From: Membranipora membranacea
Lineage: Eukaryota > Bryozoa > Gymnolaemata > Cheilostomatida > Membraniporidae
Length of the DNA stretch: 60,000 bases
Direction: 5' to 3'
Assembly (NCBI GenBank): GCA_914767715.1
Contig: OU612066.1
Span: forward strand, 1,433,001-1,493,000
Part shown: piece by piece, positions 1 to 11,869 of the stretch
Numbering within the stretch: the stretch's first letter is position 1
Layout of the letters: each line of letters begins with the position of its first letter
Program-made: the position numbers and the translations under genes
Notes under the pieces: model-generated
Told to the model about the DNA's origin: nothing
The model's database searches: none
The model's input: only the letters and a program-made list of their open reading frames with translations

Positions 1-1235
1 GGAAGAGATTTACAGCATGATGAAAGGGAAAGAGATTAACACATCTGTAACAGATTGAGCTAAATTAACTTTATTACAGTCTGAGATGTTTAAGTCATTG
101 CCATGTATTATTTATGGCGGTGGCTATAAAAGAATAACTTTATTCTGGATATTCATATAAGCCTGAAGTGGTAAGAAGGAAGCCCTGACAGACAAATATA
201 TGGATCATGGCAAACAAACCATCATAATTATAGGCATAGGCCAACTTATACCACATATTTAACAGGTGCCCAAGCACTATTATATATATGGAGGTTTTTG
301 GTACATTGAAGCTGTATTTCAGATGTAAGGACATTCAGGAATAATTATAATGAATAAAGCAGAAAAAAAACCTACACTCTGGGACACAAAAATCATCAAT
401 GCTTTTCACAGTCATATTTAGGTGAAGTTATTTTTTAAACTCACCATCATAGACCTGGAGATTATCCTGTTTACTCATCCTGAGTGTACTCTGATCACAA
501 ATACTCCACAGAACCTGATCACAAATACTCCACAGAACCTGATCACAAATACTCCACAGAACCTGACCAGAAATACTCCACAGAACCTGGTCGTCGGAGT
601 ACAACACCAACAGCAAATACTCAGCTTAAGACTGTACGTCACTGCACAATCTATATCTGTTACTACAAGTGAAATGGGATCAAATTATCATTGAGGAATT
701 TAAAATGTAAATATTTATACCACCTGCTTCTGTTTTTTGGAATAAGATGATACAACTGAACTACCTTTACATCACTCAACACAAATAGCTCATTAGCTAG
801 CTACATTATTTTGATTGGCAGCAGCAGCCAGCTGTATTGATACGAGCTTCCTACATGCAATACAGGCCTGGTCTAGACTACATCACAAGAAATCATAGAT
901 ATAACCGCCTTAACTCTGAGCTATGGGTACAACAGTTGTATTAACTAACCCATTACTTAGCGCTAAGACCATGAAGCTCACATCAATAATTGAAAATCCT
1001 TGCCAATCCAATCAAGACTAATATAAATTGACTATTTTTCTATTGGCATGATAATTATTATCTAGGAACCCTGGCATGCCAGCCAGAGTTGATTTATAAA
1101 AAGGGACCTACTATTTCTGTTACACACAATCATATGTCTCACGTATATCATTTATCAGACGACTCAGAGCAGACTGCACCAGACCAAGTCAGAGTAACTG
1201 GGGTCAGAAAAGATTAGTACTAGTCTTCCACTTAC
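1..1235. other. Non-coding stretch with a 24-bp tandem repeat
   Basis: No open frame here resembles a protein. The only clear structure is the tandem repeat at 491-586, annotated separately. Short open frames across that repeat on both strands are a consequence of its length being a multiple of three. Confidence 0.5.
491..586. repeat. 24-bp tandem repeat, four copies
   Basis: Four head-to-tail copies of a 24-bp unit beginning CTGATCACAAATACTCC. Copies 1-3 are identical and copy 4 has two substitutions. Because 24 is divisible by three, it stays open in several frames and produces spurious repetitive peptides. Confidence 0.9.
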
Positions 1236-1325
1236 CTTCAATGCTTTGCCTAGATGAAGGGACTCCTTGATAGAAGTAATGTTTGACCTGACTACCCGCA
1301 CCTGGCACTGCTTCTATGTTAAGAG
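1236..1325 (-). CDS. Orphan candidate coding exon (unrecognised protein)
   Basis: On the minus strand a 90-nt open block is bounded by an acceptor (TGTGTAG) and a very good donor (GAAG followed by GTAAGT), phase 1 at both ends. It would encode a segment containing VPGAGSQ and YFYQGVPSSRQ, which reads like real protein but belongs to no family I recognise. A possible upstream first exon begins with an ATG at 2166 (minus strand) and has a phase-1 donor near 2010, but I cannot show the two belong together. It could be a chance splice-like block or a relic exon. Low confidence. Confidence 0.3.
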
Positions 1326-1639
1326 CTACACAACAAAACAATAGTTCATAAGAATAAGCAAATAAGATTGCATTACAGTGAACCGGATTAGGCAACAATC
1401 ACAACAGAACCAATTATAGTTCTGAACAATTGCATGAATGACTTAATTAATTATGATATAAACTAACCTGAATAGAAGAGAAATTTGTTCTAGTTAGCCA
1501 GTGTTAACCGAATTCCTGGCACCCCCTCCTGTTTATTAGTGTGATTTTCTATTTACCTACAGTACAAAATATAAAATTACCTTTCTCTACTAGTTAAAAT
1601 TAAGACATTCCATGGATCAGTAATATACATTTTTCAATG

Positions 1640-1684
1640 TATTTAGTTCGATAATAAAGTACTCATCAATCAATCAATCAATCA
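1640..1684 (+). repeat. (ATCA)n tail, probably the 3' end of a truncated LINE
   Basis: An AATAAAG-containing stretch leads directly into about five ATCA units. CR1/L2-type LINEs often end in a short tandem repeat like this, and a similar tail in the opposite orientation ends the LINE at 3205. No coding part of an element is visible upstream, so this would be a heavily 5'-truncated copy. Confidence 0.4.
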
Positions 1685-3204
1685 CAATGAGTAGGTATGG
1701 ATATATTCATCATCAAGCGCCATAGTAGTGAAAAAAACTCCTCATCTGAGATGGTAATGAAATGGTTGCATTGCTCTCACTAGCTGTAAAAGATGTGCGA
1801 AAAAATTTTGCTGGTACGCATACTCTTTTTGTGAAAATAGTGAAGTTGCCTTGCATGTAAAAAGAAGATTAGAAAATAGTATTGCTGATATAAGTGTACA
1901 TGTGTCGCATGAAATTTATATATACTATGTATACATGTGTATATGTGTAACTTAGTCGGCTCACCTTAGCAAAGTAATCCTTGTGTCAGTATCGCCTCTC
2001 TCTTACTTTCTCTAAGCTGCACAGTGGTTATGTTATACAAACCAGCGTTCATAAATGAATTCTCCGATGCATTGACCGCTAAGCATGCTATTAAATTGCG
2101 CTTTTTGTAGGTTTGTACGATCAATAAGCATTTGTATTTGTTACCAGATGATTGTTTGGCTCTCATTGGTCACACAAGTTCTAGTTTGTGTTCCTGATTA
2201 GCTGTATGTTTCAAACAAACATCTCGTAGTATCAGTTTGTACTTGCTCAAGCAGAGATCTATGTTTCTGGTTGAAGGGAAACATCGACATTAAATCAGGT
2301 GTTGTTGTTATGGTTCTAAGTTATCTGCCAATGCATAAAATCTGATTTAAGACTCTTGAGCTTGCCGCCAAAAGACAGCCGTCACATCAGATACACTACT
2401 CCCATAACTTCAACTCTATGACACAGCACATCCAAATCAATGACCCTTGAAACTAGGAATCATCCCCTAACCCATATGTAAGTTGCGCTCTTTGTTAAAT
2501 TGCAAAAAATAAGTTATAAATGTTGAGCATCCAATTAACCGAAGGGTTCATTCGACATGTTTTGCCTTGTAAAAAACAATATATGACTACGATTCCTTTT
2601 GCATAGACAACCTGAACTGCATTCATTATTATATAGGCAAAAATGAACTGAACAATAAATATATGCATATAACCTAAGAATTGATTAAAATGATCACAAT
2701 AAACAGATACCATTAGGATATTATGCTTGCTCTTTTATAAGTAGAACTACATTTATTTATTCTGTGGAGTATATGCGTCAACAATGACGCAGATAACTCA
2801 AATGGACGCGAGTTATCTGCGTCAACAATAAATAGACTGGTTGAATAAAAGATTGTCTTTCCTTGTCAAATCATAGGACAACTCCAACATGTAAGTGTAA
2901 TATCTAGCCTCCCGCCCTCCAATCATAGCACATAGATTCCTCCAAGGAAATGATAGGATTCTTCCATGCAGTCTTAATGTGTATCAAGCTACAAAACATT
3001 TCAACAAGCTTGAGGATGATCATGTGATCCTAGCCTTTAGCTCAAACTAAGGGCTAATCTTGAACCTGAAGCTTAGCCTGAAAAGGTACACAATAGATCG
3101 CTGAGAAATTCAAATTGTGACTTACTGTTTTTCTAGTGTTATTATTAACATGAGACGCATCAGCTTATGTAGAATAGAAGGCATGAAAGTAATCCTCCCC
3201 ATCT
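1685..3204. other. No gene seen; one hairpin
   Basis: Only short open frames occur on either strand, none with recognisable motifs. The one notable structure is the hairpin at 2785-2824. The minus-strand frame at 1966-2166 is mentioned under the orphan exon as a weak candidate. Confidence 0.4.
2785..2824. repeat. Perfect 15-bp inverted repeat, 10-nt loop
   Basis: Arms TGACGCAGATAACTC and GAGTTATCTGCGTCA at 2785-2799 and 2810-2824 pair perfectly. A short direct repeat GCGTCAACAAT overlaps both sides. It may be a small foldback relic; no gene is adjacent. Confidence 0.7.
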
Positions 3205-5640
3205 TCCATCAATCAATCAATCTCTTTACTTGAGACTCCAGCTTTGGTTTTGTGCATTCAAAGATCAGTGGCAGCAGCTACCTGTGAGGATAACAAGAAT
3301 GTATAATATTCAAACCTACAAAGCTTATGTGTGGCAATTCAGGGCAAGAATGCGCTATGTGTTGGGTAATAGAAACAATCTCTTACATTGTTCTACATAT
3401 ACATTCGCTCTCTCTCCACCGTCATGCGTACTAGACTTGCCTGCCCTGTGGTAACAAAGGATGTAAGGAGTGGGCAAATCTCCTCTCAGTTTTGGCCTAA
3501 CATCATTTGTTGTATTCTCTTCAACAGACAGTCAGCCTGTCTGCTCAGATCTATATATTCTTACTTCAATTCTTACCTCAAATATTTTAGAACACTCGTA
3601 AACTACCTAGGTGGTATAAATGTAGAGTGCCTCATGTGGTATTTTTGAGACCGTGGTCAAGTCTGGATTCTGGCACGTAGCCATTGTGTATTTAATTTTG
3701 GTGAGATCCTATCCGAAGGTCTCGAATGGTTTTTGGGAGGAAGCTGTTGTGATATGTCGTTGATGATGATTGAATGGAGGTGGGTTCCCCTCTTTTAGCT
3801 GCCCTTGTTTCCATAGTATTTTGAGTTATACAGTTAACAATTTAATCGTAGTCAGCAGATAGGGTCCCATGATTGTTCTGTTCTGAGAGAATTCTCATCA
3901 GGAGTGATATTCTGTGGGACTTTCTCCTTTCTTGTAAGGTCTGAAGTCCGAGGATAGAGCGCCCCTCTGTAACGCCGTAATGGCTTTATTTTGTATCAGT
4001 TCCAGTTCACCTATCGAGGTATTGCCAGACGGATCCCAGAGCACATCTGCATATTTTAGCTTAGGGCAGACCAAACTGGTATAGGCGAGTAATTTAGCTT
4101 TTTCGGGCGCTCCATATGGTGTGTATATATAATCTTTATTACTGAACCAATGATCATCTTCTAAAAATTAGAGGCGACCTTTAGAGGTTTCATCACAATA
4201 TAAGTAAGGAAGGCAACCTGGGCATGAAAATAAAAAACAGAAAAAAAATTAATCCTTAGACTTTATAATTTACACATCCGGCATTGCTGTAACAAAAGAG
4301 TAAAGTGTTGCCTCTCAATTCAGTGTGTACTTAATGCAGCTTAGAGTTTTGCTTGCACTACCCATAATCTCCGATAAGTGGCTTCTGAATTTGAGGTCAG
4401 ACTGTTGTGTAACTCCAAGATACTTTGTGGTGTCAACACATGTGGGGGGGTGTCCAGAGATATTGTAATGCGGCGGTGGTGTGATTCCTTGGTTAAAGAC
4501 AATGACTTCGCATTTTGTTTCATTGAAGGGCATCTTGTTCTTAGTTGACCAATTGACAAGCGAGTCAATATTCTTTTGGAAGCCATTCTCATCGGTTTTG
4601 TCTTTTACTTTGGTGTAGATAAGTGTATCATCTGAGTACAGGCTAACATTACATGTGACTGAGGTAGGTAAATCGTTTATGTATAGCAGAAACAGGGTAG
4701 GCCCGAGGACTGATCCCTGTGGTACCCCAGAGGTTATGGGTAAAATTTCAGACTCAGTGCCTCTCACAGCAACCTTATGGAATCTACCCGAGAGGAAATC
4801 TTGAATCCAGTTGGCAATATAGGGGTCAGTGTTCTCGGTTTTTCTTATTTTGTTCATAAGTAATTTGTGAGGCACTTTATCAAAGGCCTTTTGAAAGTCT
4901 AACACCACGGCGTGGACAGTAAGGGATTGTTCAGCAGACTTAGCGAGCTCATATGTTGCACATAACTGTGTCTCACACGATAGCCCTTTGCGGAATCCAT
5001 GTTGTCTATTGTGTAAAAGAGAGTCTAGAGTTTCGTTAAGATAATGCAAGACAATATGCTCCATCATCTTTACATGGTATGCTGGTTAATGAGATAGGGC
5101 GGTAGTTGCCTTTTTTGTGAATAGGGCTAATGATAGCCAGTTTTCATGCTTTTGGCAGTTTGTCAGTGCTTATGACGTTTGATATATATGTTTCAGGCAT
5201 CTGGCTATTAGGTCAGGGTGCACAAGTAGTTCAAATTTTCTTATAGCACCAGGGCCTGGTGATTTGTTACTCTTTAGACCCATTATTAGCTTTTGTATGC
5301 CTAACTCATGGATTTCAATGCACTCTGTCTCAGCTGGGAAGGGTGCTAAGTCACTCAAACCTTCGTCATTGCAAAGCTGCTGTTGAAAGTAAATGTTCAG
5401 AATGCTTGCACACTTCACATTGTCAGTAGTAAGGCTACCATCAGGTTGCTTTAGTTTGGCTATAGGATGCTGCTCTTTTTTCTTATTCCTCAAATACATG
5501 TATAACGGTTTACTGTTACCATTGAGCAATGGTTTGCAAACCTTGTTAGTAATGTGTTTTCTTTTGAGCTGTCTAAATATCTTTGAGTGTTCACGACGTT
5601 CTTTCTTGTGTTTAGCTAGGAAGAATGGGTCACAAGCACA
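3205..5640 (-). mobile_element. Decayed CR1/Jockey-type LINE with reverse transcriptase
   Basis: Reading right to left, the fragment encodes the reverse transcriptase of a non-LTR retrotransposon. Visible blocks are SNKSPGPG, the NYRPISLTSI block near 5090, GVPQGSVLGP and LYSDDT (in place of the usual YADD). After an insertion come the thumb block (PKLKYADVLWDP) near 4050 and a terminal NSFLPKTIRDL block, with the frame stopping near 3689. About 480 bp of 3' UTR then ends in a GATT-repeat tail near 3207-3222. The element is dead: frameshifts near 5068-5170 and near 3960, plus a nested insertion at 4126-4322. No endonuclease domain is present, so the copy is 5'-truncated. Confidence 0.85.
4126..4322 (-). 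mobile_element. Short insertion nested in the LINE, 7-bp target duplication
   Basis: A 197-bp sequence is flanked by GTGTGTA at 4119-4125 and 4323-4329. Taking out the insert and one copy of the repeat rejoins the reverse-transcriptase frame exactly, which shows a clean insertion. On the minus strand the insert ends in AATAAAG plus a TATA tail, which suggests a SINE or a truncated LINE end rather than a DNA transposon. No tRNA boxes are obvious. Confidence 0.75.
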
Positions 5641-5878
5641 GACAGCAGGTCACTGGCGTCACTGACAGTTGATTTGATTAGTTGCAGCCTTGTGTGTGTC
5701 TGGTTTGTGTTTGTTGTGGTGAAGATGGGAACGTAATTGGCGGGTACAGAAGCTCCACAGCCGCGATAACTTGGTTCATGCAAGCTTCCCATCTTCACCA
5801 CAACAAACACAAACCAGACACACACACAAGGCTGCAACTCATCAAATCAACTGTCGGTGACCTATTGTCTGTGTCACA
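5629..5878. repeat. Long imperfect foldback, about 95-bp arms
   Basis: The left arm (about 5629-5730) and right arm (about 5788-5878) are inverted copies with a loop of about 57 bp. The left arm carries a short extra segment near the outer end. It abuts the 5' end of the LINE fragment. It could be a MITE or an inverted duplication made during LINE integration. Confidence 0.8.
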
Positions 5879-7309
5879 AGTTGATTTGTATTCTTCTGGT
5901 AGGTCTCCCTCTGCTTATTTACAAGTTTTCGGGTGCGTTTGACAGTCGTTTGTTAAACCAAGGCGGCTGGTTTGTTGGTTGTACATCAACACCTTTAGTA
6001 GGCACCGAGGCCTCAATAAATTCTCTGAACCAACTTCTTGTCTGAACGATGTTTCGAATAGATAGTGTCCACATCCTCTTCAGCGTCACTCATGTCAGCG
6101 AGAGATGAGTAATATTAAGCAGTACTGTGATTCATTTCATTACATTGATCAAAAAAGTAGAAAGGTTCAAAAATTTAGTTGAGTTAGTTCAGTGCCATTC
6201 TCCCTGGTAAGTGTAATAAATAAGATTTAAGTTACTTTTACTACAATGTTTCTGCCCCGGACAATACGGGATATGAAAATCTAAGGACAATCAGAGGACA
6301 ATTACAATACTACTCTACTGATGCCCTACTGGATGGGTACATGTACCCACTCTGAACCCAAATGCCCTATCCATGGGATGGTATTCTGGAACAATGTCCA
6401 AACCTTATGTATTTATGTCCAAAAACTGAGGCACGCCCCTAGGCGGTCTAGCGTGATGTCTTCTTTGATGTAAGTTGATGTAAGTTCCCCCGTTGCAAGA
6501 TCACTGTTCATTTTTATGTTTTTATTCTGCTTTCAGCTGAGTAGACCATGTGACCTGATCTGACCCGCCTACTTGGCCAGCCAATCAGGGGGACCTACTC
6601 AAACATAGTCCTGTCACAATGATCGTAATTATCCCAACAAATCGTTTTATGGAGAGAGGTAAGAAATTGTGGGAATCCTGTGTCAATACACAAGGTCATC
6701 GTTTTTCTTCATGAAGCTGACTAAATTAATAGAACAAATTTCTATTTATTAGTTATATTACATGTACTGGTGGGTCTATGTGAATATCAATCGACCAACA
6801 GCTAGTGTTTAACCCTGTACTTTTTTCAGGCGGATGTCCTTGTTTACTGTTGGTTTGTCACCAACTATAACTGTAAGATAAAACTTGCAAAACAACAAAT
6901 CACTCATTCATTCAGTATCAGTTCACTGTCTGTTGTGTGCACTAGACTAGTATTACTATGTATTAGTAATGCGAGCATAGGCATCTGGAGTTACAAGCAT
7001 GTATACTTTGCCAATGTTCATGATGATGGGATGGTTAATCATGGACATTGACAAAGTATATACATGCTTGTAACTCAAGATGCCTATAGGCTATGAATGC
7101 AATGAATACTAAACACTCCTACTCCTATTCTATTGTATTTGGATTTTCACAAAAAATTACATCTTCAGCATAGGCATAGAGAGTTTTGGAAAGGTGGGCA
7201 GTTCACAGGCTGGCATACTCCTTATGCCTATGCTCTCCAGTCATATAATATTTCGACATCCATAGGGACCTGAGCTTTTTATATTCCATGTCAACCGTCT
7301 CACTAAACC
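5879..7309. other. Non-coding stretch with a foldback
   Basis: No coding signal is seen. It contains the foldback at 6975-7091 and a smaller inverted pair built on GCATAGGCAT at about 7165 and 7225. Confidence 0.45.
6975..7091. repeat. Foldback, about 50-bp arms
   Basis: Left arm 6975-7023 and right arm 7038-7091 are inverted copies with a few mismatches and a 14-nt loop. The outer ends carry GCATAGGCAT, which recurs in a second inverted pair downstream, so it may be part of a larger decayed TIR element. Confidence 0.75.
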
Positions 7310-8880
7310 TGTCAATTCTTACAACACGTTGATCTGTGAGTGGAAGGCGTCTGTGGTCTTGTCTGTGCTTCTTGTACGTCTCTGTGAATACATCGTAAAA
7401 ATAATGCTTGTTCAGGGTAATTGTGCTGTAAGAAAAGAGAGTAGTAGGTTTTAGTCAGAACACCAGCTGCAGCAGCTCTGAGGGCATCCACTGTGACCAC
7501 AGACGTCACGCTGGGTGGCAGGGAGTTCCACAGGACGATCGTGTCAGGGATGTATGATTTCTGGAAAGCCACTATTCTACACTGGAGATGCGTGCACTTC
7601 TAAGGGTGGACAGGTGACTGACCAAGAGCATTCTATACATTGATGAGATTGTTGATCATCTTGTAGAGTAGAGTTATTGTTGATTTTGCGGCATGTCTGC
7701 ATACTTTCCCAGCCAAGCTGATTATTCATCGCTGAAACACTGCTGAATCTTGAGTAGTCATTGTTCACAAAGCCAGCGGCTCTGTTTTTGTATTGCTTCA
7801 AGCTGCTGAATCTGGTTTTGATGGTTTAGGTCCCAGATGGAGTTGCAGTATTCAAGCTGGGGCGCACAAGCGTCTTATAACTGAGTTCCTTTGGTGATCT
7901 TGGACAGCTGGATATATTCCGCTGTAGGAATGACAGTGAATGGTTGGCCTTTCCTGATATTGTCTTTATGTGAGGTCTCTATGATAGGTCTTTGATGATG
8001 ATGGCAACAAGGTACTTTGCAGAGTCAAGAGATGCTAGGTCATGCCCTCTGATCGAGTAGGTCTTCAGTACCGGTTTCAAGTTCCAAGTGATTCATAAGG
8101 TGTAACACATGTTTGGATGGAATGCCATTCCCCAGTCCTCTTCCCAGCGAAGCAGAGAGTTGAAATCAGTCTATATATTCTCAGTATTCTGGTTGGACTG
8201 TAGCATTCGATAGACTACAGCGTCATCCACAAAAAGACGAACAGTTGAGTTCTCTTTGGCATAGTTTAGCAAATCATTGATGTAGAGGAGAAGTAGTGGA
8301 GGAGGGGGCAGGACACTGTCCTCTGGCATCCCCAAGGTAGCATCTGATGTCTGAGATGATTTTCCTTCTACCACGACTTCTTCTGTTCTATTTGATGGAA
8401 AATCTTTAATCCACTGGAGGGTATGTTCATCTATCCCTAAGAATTTTGGCTTGTAGGGAAGAAATGGATGGGGGACCTTGTCAAAGGCCTCTAGTGAGTC
8501 GTTGAGATTGTATGTAGTCAGTATCAGTTGACTTTGCTGAGCATCGTTTAGAGCTTGGTGTATGTAAAGATGGCGGAGGATTGCACTTGTTATTATGTGC
8601 CTGGTAGTTTTACAAAGTATCGATGTGAGGGATATGGTCAGACATTTTTTCCCTTCTTGGGCGTCATTTTTGCATGAGTCCAGTCCTTGGGGATTTCACC
8701 TTGCTTCAGTGGTGCTTGAAATAGTGTGACCAGAGTTTGATTTGTACTCGTCCAGGTTTTTTAGGAGCTTGCAGATACCTTCACTAGATAACTCTGTGAT
8801 GTCAGGGAAAGGGAGGGAATCTCGAGCACCAAAGACAGTGTAAATTGTCTGTTGAGAGCCTCTGCCTTCCCGTTGATGTC
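7310..8880 (-). mobile_element. Heavily degraded LINE reverse-transcriptase fragment
   Basis: Right to left, the minus strand keeps scattered pieces of a CR1-like reverse transcriptase. The catalytic region near 8171-8374 shows LLYINDL and FVDDAVVYR (a changed YADD box). A fragment at 7577-7801 matches the part after the thumb. The terminal SYIPDTIVLWNSLP block lies at 7312-7572. Many frame breaks separate them. No endonuclease or clear 3' tail was found. It appears older than the LINE at 3205. Confidence 0.7.
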
Positions 8881-9152
8881 AAGACATACATACTTACTCT
8901 ACTTTCTTACTACTCTACTGTCTCATCATCATCATTGCTCTATCCTAGTCTCTTCATTGGTTTCTATTGTACTACAAAAAAGAATATGATTGCCATGATG
9001 AGGTAGCTAGGAAACCTCCTGAATCCTTGTACTGGTTTTAATTCCAAAGTAGTGGTATGATAAGCTGGTTATGGATCCCCACCATTTTCAACCAGCCATC
9101 CGTTAGACCCAATGTTGCTGTGTGCTTGATTGAATTTTTGACTTGATTACAG

Positions 9153-10188
9153 ATGGCTGAGAGACCGGAAGATCTAAATTTACCGAATGCGGTAGTCACC
9201 AGAATAATAAAAGAAGCGATTCCATCCGGTGTAAACATCGGGAAGGACGCACGCTTAGCGATCAGTAAAGCTGCCAGTGTTTTTGTCTTATATGCCACAT
9301 CATGGTAAGCTAAGTTGTTTGTACCTTTTCACTTGAAACCTAAATTGAAATTCAATCTGGGAGTTTTCGCCATAGTGCATTTTCCTTCTCCTAATATATT
9401 GCTATCTTACAAAATCTATGGCGTTTTTCTTATATAATTGTTGGGAGATAATAATCCTGTGTCGTCCATCAATCTTGCTTGCATAAATATTTAGCAGAAC
9501 AAGTCTTCAATTTGAAAATTCTCCTGTGTATGTTCTTGTATATTTCTTTTTTGAATGAGTGTTTTCTTATTCTGCATTGTTTGTTTCAGTGCTAATAATA
9601 ATGCTCTGAAAAGCAAGAGGAAGACGATAAATGTCAACGACGTTTTCAACGCACTCGAAGATATGGAGTTTGATAGCTTTGTAGATCCTCTCAAGTCTGA
9701 TTTGGAAGGTGATATTCATCTCTATTTTACTAACTTTATATTTTTGGAGTTTTTTGCGTGTACATTTTCACAGGACAATTAAATTTTCAAAAGCTCTCCT
9801 TAAAATATCAGGCGATCAATTTTGTTTGCTGTAAAATTCATATGCAAAAGCTTCTGACCAATCTGGACTGTTTTTGTGAATAGGGCTGGTCCTGTGGTTC
9901 TGTTGTATGAGTTTATACAAGTCTCTCTTAATTGTTTCTCCAGCACATAAGAAAGTTCAGGCTTCCAAGAAGAGCAAAAAAGTCTCTCGAAAATCTAAGG
10001 ATACGCCGATAGCTGAGAGTGAAGAGAATACAGTAGCCTCAGAGCCAATAGACGCTACACCAGCTGCAGAGACGGCTACAGTAGCAGAGCCCGCACCACC
10101 GGCTGACCCTGCCGATGGTGCTGGGACTAATGAGGTGACTGCAGCTGAGGAGAGTGAAGAGACAAGTAGAATGGATACATCCTCATAG
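9153..10188 (+). CDS. POLE3: DNA polymerase epsilon subunit 3 (histone-fold, CHRAC17)
   Basis: Three exons: 9153-9304, 9590-9708 and 9944-10188, phases 2 and 1, all GT-AG; 171 residues. The N-terminus ([20 protein letters not shown]) is nearly identical to animal POLE3, and the histone fold continues through VFVLYATSC and [11 protein letters not shown]. The C-terminal third is a Lys/Glu/Ala/Pro-rich acidic tail, as in the human protein but of different composition. POLE3 pairs with POLE4 in the polymerase epsilon holoenzyme and works in the CHRAC chromatin-remodelling complex as an H2A/H2B-like histone chaperone. TTACAG lies directly before the ATG, so a 5'-UTR intron is possible. The stop codon is followed at once by GTGAGC, a potential 3'-UTR donor. 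Confidence 0.97.
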
Positions 10189-11869
10189 GTGAGCGTCTAG
10201 TGTCAGATCTAATCCAACAAGTCAGATACTGGTGGTGAGCTGTAACCGACATTGTCTGTCTTATAGTGTGATTGAAGTGTTGAGTTTTCTTATTGAGACA
10301 ACAGTTAATAGTATACATAAGTACACACATATTGTGAAGTAACTGTAATCATGTGTTTTGTGTGCACATTGTCCTATCGAACAAACTAAATCAGACGGGA
10401 TGATAACTTCTTATGAAGTTCCGTTGCGCCTGTAAGCATATGTTTATAGTGAGATTATTTGGGATAAATAACATAATGAGGACATGAGCTCGATCTCCAA
10501 TCTAAGGGGGACTCATTTCAAAGAGGCAAGAATGTTTTAGCAAAATATTTGCAATCACCTCGCTCTAAATCCTGCTTCTGTCAGTCTTTCAATCAGGTGA
10601 AATCTGATCCCATACGGTTCGCTTAAAAGGTGCGTAGCATCATAAAACGTACATTTTGAAATAAGGCCCCAGCCATTCTTACATAATAATTTCCTTGAGA
10701 CCATTAAAATAGTAAGACTTTATGTATTGTGAATGACTTTCAATCGGGCCTCCTCAACATTTACAGCAATATATGCAATATATATTGTAAAAGTGATTTG
10801 GACCTAGGATATCCCTCTAGGTATTATTGTACATTTGTTCACAAATACCTCATTCATACCACTAGGTAATCGTTGATCGCTAATCGTTTCATTGTTGATT
10901 GGAGTGTTTTTCTAAGCCCACATACATGTATGAGGTCAGTTTTTCTTGCTATTTGACCGAGGATTTGACTGTTCATATCTTCGTCTCTCTTTGTTTTAGT
11001 ATATCCTGACATCATAATGAAACTGCTACGGATTTGTTTCACATACCATTGCCGATGAGTGCAGATCCTCGCAGAATAACACTACAACACATCATCATCG
11101 TGATAACATGGACCGGATATCCTTATTACTGCTCTTCTATCCTGTCTACCCAGAGACCATCATTATCTACTGTCTGCAGTTTACCTATGTATATTATAAT
11201 ATATATAACCCTATCACATATTCCTCCTATTCTATCAACAGCAGAAGGAGATTTTAAAATTAAGTGACTCTGTTGCTGCTCTGTTATTAAAATTAGGAAT
11301 CATTGCCCAGGATATATGGGGAGTTGTATACACTTAACCCCGTAGGGAGTTTTCTCGCGTGTTATAAAATACTTTCACTATTGTGCATTATTGTATAAAG
11401 AAGCTTTGTTGTATATAGTAAAATATAAAAGGCATTATTGATCAGAAAAATGAGACTTAGTTAAAGTGATAAATACTATCACCTGATGCTAAACAAACAC
11501 ACCTTCACCCTAGGCACTGTGCTACGCCTTAGAACTGCCCTTTTTAGACTACTGTTTGTATCCATCTGATGTCTCTGAGAGCTCAAAGTAACCAATTGTG
11601 AAAATTTGAGTCGTTCAATGTAGTGCATACTTCATCAATTGCCATAAGAAGGTCTTTAACCTGAAATAAACTGAACGGGATGGGATGGAATTGGAATGGA
11701 TGGATGTTAGAGAATATACAGTAGTACGTTGATGATTTTTATGTGTAGCTATTTCATACAAGAATATCATTTTTATGATCCTTGTTATAGATTAGCTCAG
11801 GCTTAGCATCATTCAGTTGTTACTGTCTGTGCAATGCTGAAGAACTAGTATTTTGCATCTGCGGTCAAT
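10189..11869. other. POLE3 3' flank and upstream region of the next gene
   Basis: No convincing exon. Small open frames (for example 11034-11267) lack conserved features. A TATAAAAG string at 11424-11431 lies 440 bp before the next start codon and could be a promoter element, but this is weak. Confidence 0.35.

Noticed and set aside
491-672. Repetitive protein with YSTEPDHK units
   Set aside because: Created by a 24-bp tandem repeat that is open in several frames; no start context, splice signals or homology.
9038-9298. Minus-strand open frame of 86 codons
   Set aside because: Antisense shadow of POLE3 exon 1.
11034-11267. 77-codon open frame after POLE3
   Set aside because: Low-complexity hydrophobic composition, no splice partners and no recognisable motif.
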